A DNA stretch of 64,000 nucleotides from Streptomyces sp. NBC_00683. GTDB taxonomy: Bacteria > Actinomycetota > Actinomycetes > Streptomycetales > Streptomycetaceae. The notes beneath the pieces are model-generated. The model was given only the letters and a program-made list of their open reading frames with translations. It did no database searches and had not been told where the DNA came from. This document shows positions 8,247-15,650 of this stretch, piece by piece (the first letter of the stretch is position 1; the number at the start of each line of letters is the position of its first letter). Both the position numbers and the translations under genes were made by a program. The DNA lies in the NCBI RefSeq assembly GCF_036226745.1, contig NZ_CP109013.1:6262001-6326000 (forward strand), written 5' to 3'.

Positions 8247-9008
8247 ATGGTCACGACGCCGATGCCGCTGCCCGACTCCCGTACCGAGCCGGACGGTTCG
8301 GCCGTCATCAGAGTGCTCAGCTACAACGTCCGCTCGCTGCGCGACGACACCGAGGCGCTGGCGCGCGTCATCCGCGCCTGCGCACCCGATCTGGTGTGCG
8401 TCCAGGAGGCCCCGCGCTTCTTCCGCTGGCGCAAGGCGGCGGCCCGGCTCGCCGCCATGACCGACCTGGTGATCCTCGGCGGCGGCGCACCGGCGGCAGG
8501 ACCGCTCATGCTGTGCTCCCTGCGCGCCACGGTGGAACGCACCGAGGACGTCCTGCTGCCGCTCACCCCCGGACTTCACCGGCGGGGCCTGGCCACGGCG
8601 GTGGTACGGATCGCGGGAGCCAGGCTCGGGGTCGTGAGCTGCCATCTCAGTCTGCAGCGCGAGGAGCGCCACGCCCAGGCGGAACTCCTGCTCGCACAGC
8701 TCGACACGATGGACGTCCCGCACACCGTCGTGGCGGGCGACCTCAACGACGTACCGGAAGGGCGGGCGTTCCGGCGGCTGGCCGGACGGCTTCAGGACTG
8801 CCGGTCCGTACGTCCCTGGGGTGGCGAGTACACCTTCCCGCCCCACGCACCGGCCAAGCGCATCGACGCGGTCTTCGCGACGGACGGCATCGAGGTGCTC
8901 GGATGCGGCGTCCCGGCGGACCTGCCCGGAGTCACCGAGGCGGACCTGCGGGCGGCCACGGACCATCTGCCCGTACTGGCCGCCCTCAGAGTGCCCGCGG
9001 GGGGCTGA
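8247..9008 (+). CDS. Endonuclease/exonuclease/phosphatase (EEP) family protein
   Basis: A 253-residue EEP-fold phosphohydrolase. LSYNVRSL holds the first metal-site Asn, QEAPRFF the conserved Glu, SCHLSLQ a catalytic His, AGDLNDVPEGRAF the GD-N motif and ATDHLPVLA the terminal D-H pair. Members cleave nucleic acids, phosphoinositides or sphingomyelin through one divalent metal. No signal peptide or membrane anchor is seen, so it probably acts in the cytoplasm; the substrate is unknown. The frame stays open upstream to 8076 through the glkA terminator, so the ATG at 8247 just after a -10-like hexamer is preferred. It converges on the gene ending at 9022. Confidence 0.85.
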   Translation: MVTTPMPLPDSRTEPDGSAVIRVLSYNVRSLRDDTEALARVIRACAPDLVCVQEAPRFFRWRKAAARLAAMTDLVILGGGAPAAGPLMLCSLRATVERTEDVLLPLTPGLHRRGLATAVVRIAGARLGVVSCHLSLQREERHAQAELLLAQLDTMDVPHTVVAGDLNDVPEGRAFRRLAGRLQDCRSVRPWGGEYTFPPHAPAKRIDAVFATDGIEVLGCGVPADLPGVTEADLRAATDHLPVLAALRVPAGG

Positions 9009-9021
9009 AGGCGCGTCGGGG

Positions 9022-9690
9022 TCAGACGACCGCGCCGCGCCCCGGGTTGTCGTCCTCGTCGTCGTCGTGGGGCATCCGGGCCACCAGGGTGGCGAAGCCG
9101 CCCAGGAAGCCGCCGATGCAGAGTGTGGTGAGCCACCACGTCATGTCCCACTGCAGCAGCACCGCGATGAGCATCAGCACCGGTCCGCCGACGACCGCGA
9201 GCCAGGCGAACTTCGCCGTCACATCGGCCTCGGGCAGCGGCGGCGGCTCCGGAGGGACGAAATGCCCCTCCTCGCTGTCGTCCGGATCGTCGACGTCGCC
9301 GTCCTGGGGTTCCACCACGTCGTAGTCGCGCGGACCTGACACCCCGGGAGCGAAGACGACCGAACTGCCGAGAGGCTTCTTCTCCGGAGGCTTGCCGGGC
9401 GCCTTCTTGCCCGCACCCTTGTCCGCGTCGTCACCCGCGCCCGTGTCCGTACCGGGCAGGGTGTTGAGCTGGTCGTCCTCCAGCAGGGCGAGATCCTCGA
9501 TCGACTTGAACGGCTTGGCACCCGGCGGGTCCGGCGGCTCCTCGCCGTATCCGGCGACGATCGCCTCCCAGGCCGCGGCCTCGTCCAGCGGCCGGACCTC
9601 CTCCGTACCCTCGGGGACGGCCGTCCCCTCCGTGGGGCGCGGTTCGCGCTCCTCGTCACTGCCTGCTCGCTCTGCGTCGTGCTCAGCCAC
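9022..9690 (-). CDS. Conserved membrane protein with acidic Pro-rich N-terminal domain
   Basis: A 222-residue protein of unknown function. Residues 1 to about 160 are hydrophilic, rich in Glu, Asp and Pro, and probably disordered, with one more ordered stretch (DEAAAWEAIVAGYG). Two close hydrophobic helices follow (FAWLAVVGGPVLMLIAVLLQ and WLTTLCIGGFLGGFATLVA), and the protein ends in an acidic tail with DDDEDD. The start is GTG at 9690, which overlaps the stop of the upstream hydrolase gene (9683-9685) by 8 bp, so translation is probably coupled. The long leftward open frame beyond that is a shadow of the hydrolase. Its pairing with a lipase-like hydrolase is the only functional hint. Confidence 0.75.
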   Translation of the reverse strand: MAEHDAERAGSDEEREPRPTEGTAVPEGTEEVRPLDEAAAWEAIVAGYGEEPPDPPGAKPFKSIEDLALLEDDQLNTLPGTDTGAGDDADKGAGKKAPGKPPEKKPLGSSVVFAPGVSGPRDYDVVEPQDGDVDDPDDSEEGHFVPPEPPPLPEADVTAKFAWLAVVGGPVLMLIAVLLQWDMTWWLTTLCIGGFLGGFATLVARMPHDDDEDDNPGRGAVV

Positions 9691-10462
9691 CGGACGTGCT
9701 CCCCTTCCTACCGACGCTGGGTGCGAGGCGGCCGATGAACCGGTAGCTCTCATCGAAGATCCGCTCCGCATCGTGGTCCAACGTCGCCACGTGGTAGCTC
9801 TGTTCCAGCAGGATCTCCTCGACGTCCCTCGACGACACCCGGCTGAGGATCCGGGCCGAGTCGGCCGGCGGTACGACATGGTCCTGCGGGCTGTGCAGCA
9901 GCACGATCGGCTGTGTGACCTGGGGCAGTTCGGCGTCGACCAGCCGGAAGAACTTCCGGACCGAATGCGCGGCGTGCAGCGGCACCCGGTCGTAGCCGAC
10001 CTCTTCGGAACCCTCCAGCGCGATATCGCTGGCCAGCCCCTTCGTCGTCCGCACCAGGTGCCGGGCGACCGGCAGGGCGTACGCGGACAGACCGTGCACC
10101 TTGTTCGCCGGGTTCACCAGGACCAGGCCACGGATCGCGTCGCCGTGCTTCGCCGCGAGGCGCAGCGACAGTGCGCCACCCATGGAGAGCCCGAAGACGA
10201 AGACCTGCTCGCACCGGGCCAGCAGGACGCGCAGCTCCCGGTCCACTTCCGCGTACCAGTCCTGCCAGCCCGTGACCGCCATGTCCTCCCAGCGCGTGCC
10301 GTGTCCGGGCAGCAGCGGGAGGGACACGGTCAGGCCGCGCTCGGCCAGGTAGTCGGCCCAGGGGCGCAGCGACTGCGGCGATCCGGTGAATCCGTGACAG
10401 AGAAGGACGCCGACCTCTCCGCCCTCGTGGCGGAACGGCTCGGCTCCAGGAAGGACCGGCAC
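9683..10462 (-). CDS. Alpha/beta hydrolase (carboxylesterase / monoacylglycerol lipase-like)
   Basis: A 259-residue serine hydrolase. HGFTGSPQSL near the N-terminus forms the oxyanion-hole region, GLSMGG holds the nucleophilic serine, HSPQDHVVPP the acidic residue, and SYHVATLDHD the catalytic histidine. This arrangement resembles Est30-type carboxylesterases and monoacylglycerol lipases. There is no signal peptide. The start is GTG at 10462 with AGGAGA 7 nt upstream; a nearby ATG is out of frame. Downstream it overlaps the membrane-protein gene by 8 bp. It diverges from the PlsC acyltransferase gene, so the locus may have a lipid-turnover theme. The natural ester is unknown. Confidence 0.87.
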   Translation of the reverse strand: MPVLPGAEPFRHEGGEVGVLLCHGFTGSPQSLRPWADYLAERGLTVSLPLLPGHGTRWEDMAVTGWQDWYAEVDRELRVLLARCEQVFVFGLSMGGALSLRLAAKHGDAIRGLVLVNPANKVHGLSAYALPVARHLVRTTKGLASDIALEGSEEVGYDRVPLHAAHSVRKFFRLVDAELPQVTQPIVLLHSPQDHVVPPADSARILSRVSSRDVEEILLEQSYHVATLDHDAERIFDESYRFIGRLAPSVGRKGSTSGG

Positions 10463-10608
10463 CGGGGTCTCCTGTTCATGAGCGGGACGGGGGCGTGCGA
10501 GGGGAGTGCAAAAGGATTACTTCACCGTACGCGACCGGACCGACACCGACCAGGGCCGTCACTGCCCGAGCCGTCGTCTCCGGTCATGGTTTTCCGGCCG
10601 TCGGCCGG

Positions 10609-10640
10609 CCGGTGCTCCCCTCCGCGGCGGGGAGCACCGG
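10609..10640. promoter_or_regulatory. 12-bp perfect inverted repeat in a divergent promoter region
   Basis: CCGGTGCTCCCC at 10609-10620 pairs with 10629-10640 across an 8-nt GC-rich loop. The 251-bp gap separates two divergent genes, so a terminator is not expected here; the repeat may be an operator or an mRNA leader hairpin for the acyltransferase gene 73 bp downstream. No other feature is seen in this gap. Confidence 0.5.
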
Positions 10641-10713
10641 GCACATGCCGGGCGGAAGACGCCGAGGCCTCACAGGCTAAGGTCGGACGGACAGCACACA
10701 GGAGGCATCCGAG

Positions 10714-11433
10714 TTGATCTACGGCGCAATGAAGTTCTCCATCGGCGGGTCCCTGAAGCTCGCCTTCAGGCCGTGGGTGGAGGGCCTGGAGAACATCCCC
10801 GTACAGGGGCCGGCGATCCTCGCGAGCAACCATCTGTCGTTCTCCGACTCGTTCTTCCTGCCGGCCGTCCTCGACCGCAAGGTGACGTTCATCGCCAAGG
10901 CCGAGTACTTCACCGCCCCCGGGGTCAAGGGCAGGCTCACCGCCGCCTTCTTCAAGGGCGTGGGCCAGCTCCCGGTGGACCGCTCCGGTGGCCGCGGCGC
11001 CGGTGAGGCGGCCATCAGGGCCGGCATCCAGGTCATCGAGAGCGGCGGGCTCTTCGGCATCTACCCGGAGGGCACCCGGTCACCCGACGGACGGCTCTAC
11101 CGGGGCAAGCCCGGCGGTCTCGCCCGGGTCGCCCTCGCCACCGGCGCACCCGTCATCCCCGTCGCGATGATCGACACGGAGAAGATCCAGCCGCCGGGCC
11201 AGGTGGTGCCCAAGCTGATGCGGCCGGGCATCAGGATCGGCAAGCCGCTCGACTTCAGCCGCTACCAGGGCATGGACGGCGACCGCTTCATCCTGCGCTC
11301 GGTGACCGACGAGGTCATGTACGAGATCATGAAGCTCTCCGGCCAGGAGTACGTGGACATCTACGCGACCGCGGCCAAGCGGCTGATCGCCGAAGAGGCG
11401 AAGAAGAAGGGGACGGAACGGTCCGGCGCGTAA
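10714..11433 (+). CDS. 1-acyl-glycerol-3-phosphate acyltransferase (PlsC family)
   Basis: A 239-residue acyltransferase that probably transfers an acyl chain to lysophosphatidate or a related lipid at the inner membrane face. It carries the NHLSFSD catalytic H-x4-D motif near residue 40, the substrate-binding FKGVGQLPVDR block, the phosphate-binding motif YPEGTRSPDG, and VIPVAM. The start is TTG at 10714 because AGGAGG (10700-10705) lies exactly 8 nt upstream; an ATG at 10729 is possible. PlsC paralogues are numerous in Streptomyces, so the specific acceptor is uncertain. An orthologous acyltransferase (Rv2182c) sits in the equivalent mycobacterial block. The two-component pair follows 51 bp later and could be cotranscribed. 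Confidence 0.88.
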   Translation: MIYGAMKFSIGGSLKLAFRPWVEGLENIPVQGPAILASNHLSFSDSFFLPAVLDRKVTFIAKAEYFTAPGVKGRLTAAFFKGVGQLPVDRSGGRGAGEAAIRAGIQVIESGGLFGIYPEGTRSPDGRLYRGKPGGLARVALATGAPVIPVAMIDTEKIQPPGQVVPKLMRPGIRIGKPLDFSRYQGMDGDRFILRSVTDEVMYEIMKLSGQEYVDIYATAAKRLIAEEAKKKGTERSGA

Positions 11434-11484
11434 CCGCGTCGTTCACCGTCCGGAGCAGGAAAAGCAGGAAACGGGGGAGGGGAC

Positions 11485-12711
11485 ATGGCCAGGCTTGAGC
11501 GGGTCGTACGGATGTCGGTCGAGCAGCCGCTGTGGCGTGCGCTCACCGCGTACCGCGTACTGACGCTGATCTACGCGGTGCTGCTCGCGGGCTTCCGCGA
11601 CAAGACGTACGACCGGCCCTGGGTGGCCATCGCCTTCCTCGCGGTGATGAGCATCTGGACGCTGGCCACCCTCCCCAGGGTGGCGGGCGCCGCGAGCTGC
11701 ACCAAACGCTTCCTCGGAATCGACCTCGCCATCGCCCTGACGGGGATCCTGCTGACCCCGCTCGCCGACTTCAGCGCCCAGCACGTCGACGGCCCGACCC
11801 TTCCCTCGATCTGGACCGCGGGCTCGGTCCTCGCCTTCGCGCTCAAGGGCGGCTGGCGCTGGGCGGCCTTCGCCTCCACGCTCGTCGCCGCCGCGAACAT
11901 CGTCGAGCGCGGCGAGCCCAGCCGGGACACCTTCCACAACGTCCTGCTGGTCTGGGTCGCGTCGATAGCGATCGGCTACGTCGTCGAGGTCGCCCGGGCC
12001 AGTGAGCGCACCCTGGCCCGCGCCCTGGAGATCGAGGCCGCCACCCGTGAGCGCGAGCGCCTCGCCCGCGACATCCACGACAGCGTGCTGCAGGTCCTCG
12101 CGATGGTGCAGCGCCGGGGCTCGGCGCTCGGCGGCGAGGCCGCGGAGCTCGGCCGGATGGCGGGCGAGCAGGAGGTCGCCCTGCGCACCCTGGTCTCCAG
12201 CGGCCTCGTGCCCACCACCCGGGTCTCCGAGGACACCGCCGAGGGCGCGGTGGTCCGCACCGTGGACGTGGACATCGACGAGGGGTCCGGGCCGTCCGAA
12301 TGCGACCTGCGCACCCTCCTCGCCCGGCACGCCGGCTCCCGGGTCAGCTTCGCGGAACCCGGCGCACCGGTGCTGCTCGCGCCCGGCGCCGCGCGTGAAC
12401 TCGCCGCCGCGGTGAGCGCCGCGCTGGACAACGTGCGGGTCCACGCCGGAGAGGGCGCGCAGGCCTGGATCCTGGTCGAGGACGAGCCGGACGAGGTGAT
12501 CGTCACGGTCCGGGACGACGGGCCCGGCATCCCGGAGGGCAGGCTCGACCAGGCGGAGGGCGAGGGGCGGCTCGGCGTCGCCCTGTCGATCCGCGGCCGG
12601 CTGCGCGAACTGGGCGGCACGGCAGAGCTGATCTCGGTACCCGGACAGGGCACCGAGGTCGAGTTGAAGGTTCCGAAGGTTTCACGGGGGAAGGCAGGAT
12701 CGGCCCGATGA
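11485..12711 (+). CDS. macS: Membrane sensor histidine kinase (MacS-like)
   Basis: A 408-residue NarL-type sensor kinase. Several hydrophobic helices occupy about residues 20-170, with no large extracytoplasmic domain. A dimerisation helix of the HisKA_3 class follows, with the phospho-acceptor His198 in ARDIHDSVLQVL. The C-terminal HATPase_c domain shows DNVRVHAG, DDGPGIPEG, GRLGVALSIRGR and GQGTEVELKVP; the N box is recognisable. GGAGGGGAC precedes the ATG at 11485. The stop overlaps the response-regulator start by 4 bp (ATGA). Position and order match the S. coelicolor pair SCO2121/SCO2120, described as MacRS, which affects morphology and actinorhodin. The stimulus is unknown. Confidence 0.87.
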   Translation: MARLERVVRMSVEQPLWRALTAYRVLTLIYAVLLAGFRDKTYDRPWVAIAFLAVMSIWTLATLPRVAGAASCTKRFLGIDLAIALTGILLTPLADFSAQHVDGPTLPSIWTAGSVLAFALKGGWRWAAFASTLVAAANIVERGEPSRDTFHNVLLVWVASIAIGYVVEVARASERTLARALEIEAATRERERLARDIHDSVLQVLAMVQRRGSALGGEAAELGRMAGEQEVALRTLVSSGLVPTTRVSEDTAEGAVVRTVDVDIDEGSGPSECDLRTLLARHAGSRVSFAEPGAPVLLAPGAARELAAAVSAALDNVRVHAGEGAQAWILVEDEPDEVIVTVRDDGPGIPEGRLDQAEGEGRLGVALSIRGRLRELGGTAELISVPGQGTEVELKVPKVSRGKAGSAR

Positions 12712-13400
12712 GTACACCGAACACACAGGCATCCGGGGAGCGGCCCATCAAGGTGATGGTCGTCGACGACCATCCGATGTGGCGCGACGCCGTGGCCCGC
12801 GACCTGGCCGAGTCCGGCTTCGACGTGGTGGCGACCGCGGGTGACGGCCCGCAGGCCGTGCGCCGCGCGAGGGCGGCCGGCCCCGACGTCCTCGTCCTGG
12901 ACCTCAACCTGCCCGGCATGCCGGGCGTCCAGGTCTGCAAGGAGCTCGTCGGCTCCCACCCCGGTCTGCGCGTCCTGGTGCTCTCCGCCAGCGGTGAGCA
13001 CGCCGATGTGCTGGAGGCCGTGAAGTCGGGTGCCACCGGCTATCTGCTCAAGTCGGCCAGCACCCAGGAGCTGACCGACGCCGTGCGCGCGACGGCGGCC
13101 GGAGACCCGGTCTTCACCCCCGGCCTCGCCGGACTGGTCCTCGGCGAGTACCGCAGGCTCGCCTCCGACCCCGCCCCGGCCGCCTCCGACGAGCCGAAGG
13201 CCCCGCAGCTCACCGAACGCGAGACCGAGGTGCTGCGGCTCGTCGCCAAGGGACTCTCGTACAAGCAGATCGCCGAACGCCTGGTCATCTCGCACCGCAC
13301 CGTGCAGAACCACGTGCAGAACACCCTGGGCAAACTCCAGCTGCACAACCGCGTGGAGCTCGTGCGGTACGCCATCGAGACGGGCCTCGACGACGCCTGA
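12708..13400 (+). CDS. macR: NarL/LuxR-type response regulator (MacR-like)
   Basis: A 230-residue regulator. The receiver domain spans about residues 14-130, with acidic Asp20/Asp21, phospho-acceptor Asp65 in VLVLDLNLPG, the switch Ser in VLSASG and Lys115 in YLLKSA. A flexible linker leads to a C-terminal LuxR-type HTH (about residues 165-228), seen as LTERETEVLRLVAKGLSYKQ and SHRTVQNHVQN. Its ATG overlaps the kinase stop by 4 bp, so the pair is translated together. The S. coelicolor counterpart is reported to control several membrane-protein genes. All residues needed for phosphotransfer are intact, so it should be an ordinary phospho-dependent regulator. Confidence 0.9.
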   Translation: MSTPNTQASGERPIKVMVVDDHPMWRDAVARDLAESGFDVVATAGDGPQAVRRARAAGPDVLVLDLNLPGMPGVQVCKELVGSHPGLRVLVLSASGEHADVLEAVKSGATGYLLKSASTQELTDAVRATAAGDPVFTPGLAGLVLGEYRRLASDPAPAASDEPKAPQLTERETEVLRLVAKGLSYKQIAERLVISHRTVQNHVQNTLGKLQLHNRVELVRYAIETGLDDA

Positions 13401-13453
13401 CAGGAACAAACACCTCCCGCCGCACGGGAATTGACCGTCCGACCCATCCCGGA

Positions 13454-13467
13454 GTGACCTGGGTCAC
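13454..13467. promoter_or_regulatory. Crp-type palindrome upstream of pfkA
   Basis: GTGACCTGGGTCAC is a perfect 6-bp inverted repeat with a 2-bp centre and fits the Streptomyces Crp pattern GTG-N6-G-N-CAC as I recall it. It lies 47 bp before the pfkA ATG. A further GTGACC half-site sits at 13475-13480. Confidence 0.55.
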
Positions 13468-13514
13468 CATTAGCGTGACCCGTAGAGAGCTCACTTCGGC
13501 GAAGGGATGCTTCC

Positions 13515-14552
13515 ATGCGGGTCGGAGTACTGACCGGGGGCGGCGACTGCCCCGGACTCAATGCGGTCATCCGCGCCATCGTCCGCAAGGGCGTGCAGGA
13601 GTACGGCTACGACTTCACCGGCTTCCGGGACGGCTGGCGCGGACCGCTGGAGGGCGAGACGGTACCGCTCTCCATCCCGGCGGTGCGCGGCATCCTGCCG
13701 CGCGGCGGCACGATCCTCGGCTCCTCCCGTACCAATCCGTTCGACGCCGAGTACGCCGGGCAGGGAGTCCGCCGGATCAGGGAGAACCTCGCCAAGTACG
13801 AGGTCGACTCCCTCATCACGATCGGCGGCGAGGACACGCTCGGCGTCGCGGCGACCCTGTCCGACGAGTACGGCATCAAGTGCGTCGGCGTTCCCAAGAC
13901 CATCGACAACGACCTCTCCGCCACCGACTACACCTTCGGCTTCGACACCGCCGTCGGCATCGCGACCGAGGCGATCGACCGGCTCCACACCACGGCCGAA
14001 TCCCACATGCGCGTCCTCGTCGTCGAGGTGATGGGCCGGCACGCGGGCTGGATCGCCCTCCACTCCGGTCTGGCCGGCGGCGCCAACGTCATCCTCATCC
14101 CGGAACAGCGCTTCGACATCGACCAGGTCTGCGACTGGGTGACCTCCCGTTTCGGCGCGAGCTACGCGCCGATCGTGGTGGTCGCCGAGGGCGCGGCGCC
14201 CGCGCACGGCGAGATGGTCCTCAAGGACGGGTCGCACGACTCCTTCGGGCATGTCCGGCTCTCCGGCGTCGGCGAGTGGCTGGCCAAGGAGATCGAGAGC
14301 CGTACGGGCAAGGAGGCCAGGACCACGGTCCTGGGGCATGTCCAGCGCGGCGGCACACCCAGCGCCTTCGACCGCTGGCTCGCCACCCGTTTCGGGCTGC
14401 ACGCCATCGAAGCCGTGCACGACGGCGACTTCGGCATCATGGTGGCGCTGCAGGGCACGAACATCGGGCGCGTACCGATCAGGGAGGCGACAGCCCGCCT
14501 CAAGACCGTCGACCCCGCCCTGTACGCGGAGGCCGGGGTCTTCTTCGGCTGA
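13515..14552 (+). CDS. pfkA: 6-phosphofructokinase
   Basis: A 345-residue PfkA-type enzyme that phosphorylates fructose 6-phosphate in glycolysis. TGGGDCPGLNAVIR at the N-terminus binds the phosphoryl donor, and VPKTIDNDLSATDYT and VEVMGRHAGWIA bind the sugar phosphate. The catalytic Asp of TIDND is present. The donor-site residues are GGEDT (Asp107) and PKTIDND (Lys128) where E. coli ATP-PFK has Gly-Gly (positions 104 and 124). Asp/Lys at these sites is associated with PPi-dependent or mixed group III enzymes, yet a Streptomyces PFK of this type has been reported as ATP-dependent. GAAGGGA precedes the ATG. A Crp-like palindrome in the promoter suggests control by cAMP-Crp. Confidence 0.93.
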   Translation: MRVGVLTGGGDCPGLNAVIRAIVRKGVQEYGYDFTGFRDGWRGPLEGETVPLSIPAVRGILPRGGTILGSSRTNPFDAEYAGQGVRRIRENLAKYEVDSLITIGGEDTLGVAATLSDEYGIKCVGVPKTIDNDLSATDYTFGFDTAVGIATEAIDRLHTTAESHMRVLVVEVMGRHAGWIALHSGLAGGANVILIPEQRFDIDQVCDWVTSRFGASYAPIVVVAEGAAPAHGEMVLKDGSHDSFGHVRLSGVGEWLAKEIESRTGKEARTTVLGHVQRGGTPSAFDRWLATRFGLHAIEAVHDGDFGIMVALQGTNIGRVPIREATARLKTVDPALYAEAGVFFG

Positions 14553-14619
14553 CCGGCGCACCGGGGGTGCGGGCCGTATATTCGCGACGACAGGCCCCAC
14601 CCCCAACCCGGGAGACGCC

Positions 14620-15618
14620 GTGGAAATCCTGGCTTTCGGTGTGCAGTCCGACGAGAAGCCACTGATCGAGAAGGCCTTCGCCGGACTGCACGACGTCCGC
14701 TGCCTGGACGTCTTCCTGACCAAGGACACCGCCCCCATCGCGGCCGGCTACGAGATCATCTCCACCAGCGTCAACGCGGACCTCGGGAGCCCCGTCCTGC
14801 AGACCCTGGCGGCGGGCGGCACGCAGATGATCGCCCAGCGCTCCACGGGCTTCAACAACATCGACCTCGACGTCGCCGAGCGCCTCGCACTGCGGGTCGC
14901 CAGGGTCTCGTACTACTCGCCCCACTCGGTCGCCGAGTTCGCCTGGACCCTCGCCATGGCGGTCAACCGCAACATCGTCCGCGCGGTGAGCCGCACCCGG
15001 GACTTCGACTTCCGGCTCGACGGGCTCCTCGGGCGCGACATGCACGGCCGCACCGCCGGTGTGGTCGGCACGGGCAAGATCGGCGAGGCGTTCACCCGGA
15101 TCGCCCACGGCTTCGGGATGAATCTGCTGGGCTGGGACGTCGCGGAGAACCCCGCCTGCACCGCGCTCGGCATGACCTACGTCGACAAGGAGCAGCTCCT
15201 CGCCGAGGCCGACCTGATCAGCCTCCACGTACCGCTGCTGCCCGCCACCCACCACCTCATCGGCAGGGACAGCCTGTCCCTGATGAAGGACGACGCGATC
15301 CTGGTCAACTCCAGCCGCGGCGGCCTCATCGACACCGAGGCGCTCGTCACCGAACTGCGGGCCGGGCGCTTCGCCGGAGTCGGACTCGACGTGTACGAGG
15401 CGGAGGCGGGGCTGTTCTACCTCGACAAGTCCCTGGAGGGCATCGACGACGACACACTGGCCCGGCTCGTCACCTTCCCGAACGTCGTCGTGACCTCGCA
15501 CCAGGCGTACTACACGCGCGACGCCGTGGGACAGATCATCGAAGCCACCGTGCAGAACGTCACCGACTACCTGGCGGGCCGCCGCAGCGCCAACTTCCTC
15601 GTCCCGGCCGCTCCGTAG
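14620..15618 (+). CDS. D-2-hydroxyacid dehydrogenase (D-lactate dehydrogenase-like)
   Basis: A 332-residue NAD-dependent dehydrogenase resembling fermentative D-lactate dehydrogenase. The substrate domain shows STGFNNID and YSPHSVAEF, the Rossmann motif is GVVGTGKIGEAF near residue 150, and NSSRGGLIDTEAL carries the catalytic Arg region. FPNVVVTSHQAYYT holds the catalytic His, and a Glu precedes it in the usual order. The start is GTG at 14620 with GGGAGA just upstream; the longer open frame is antisense-type extension through pfkA. It follows pfkA by 67 bp on the same strand, linking glycolysis to pyruvate reduction, though the physiological substrate could be another 2-oxoacid. Confidence 0.88.
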   Translation: MEILAFGVQSDEKPLIEKAFAGLHDVRCLDVFLTKDTAPIAAGYEIISTSVNADLGSPVLQTLAAGGTQMIAQRSTGFNNIDLDVAERLALRVARVSYYSPHSVAEFAWTLAMAVNRNIVRAVSRTRDFDFRLDGLLGRDMHGRTAGVVGTGKIGEAFTRIAHGFGMNLLGWDVAENPACTALGMTYVDKEQLLAEADLISLHVPLLPATHHLIGRDSLSLMKDDAILVNSSRGGLIDTEALVTELRAGRFAGVGLDVYEAEAGLFYLDKSLEGIDDDTLARLVTFPNVVVTSHQAYYTRDAVGQIIEATVQNVTDYLAGRRSANFLVPAAP

Positions 15619-15650
15619 GGCCCCGGCCGCCCGGGGCCCCACGGGATGCC

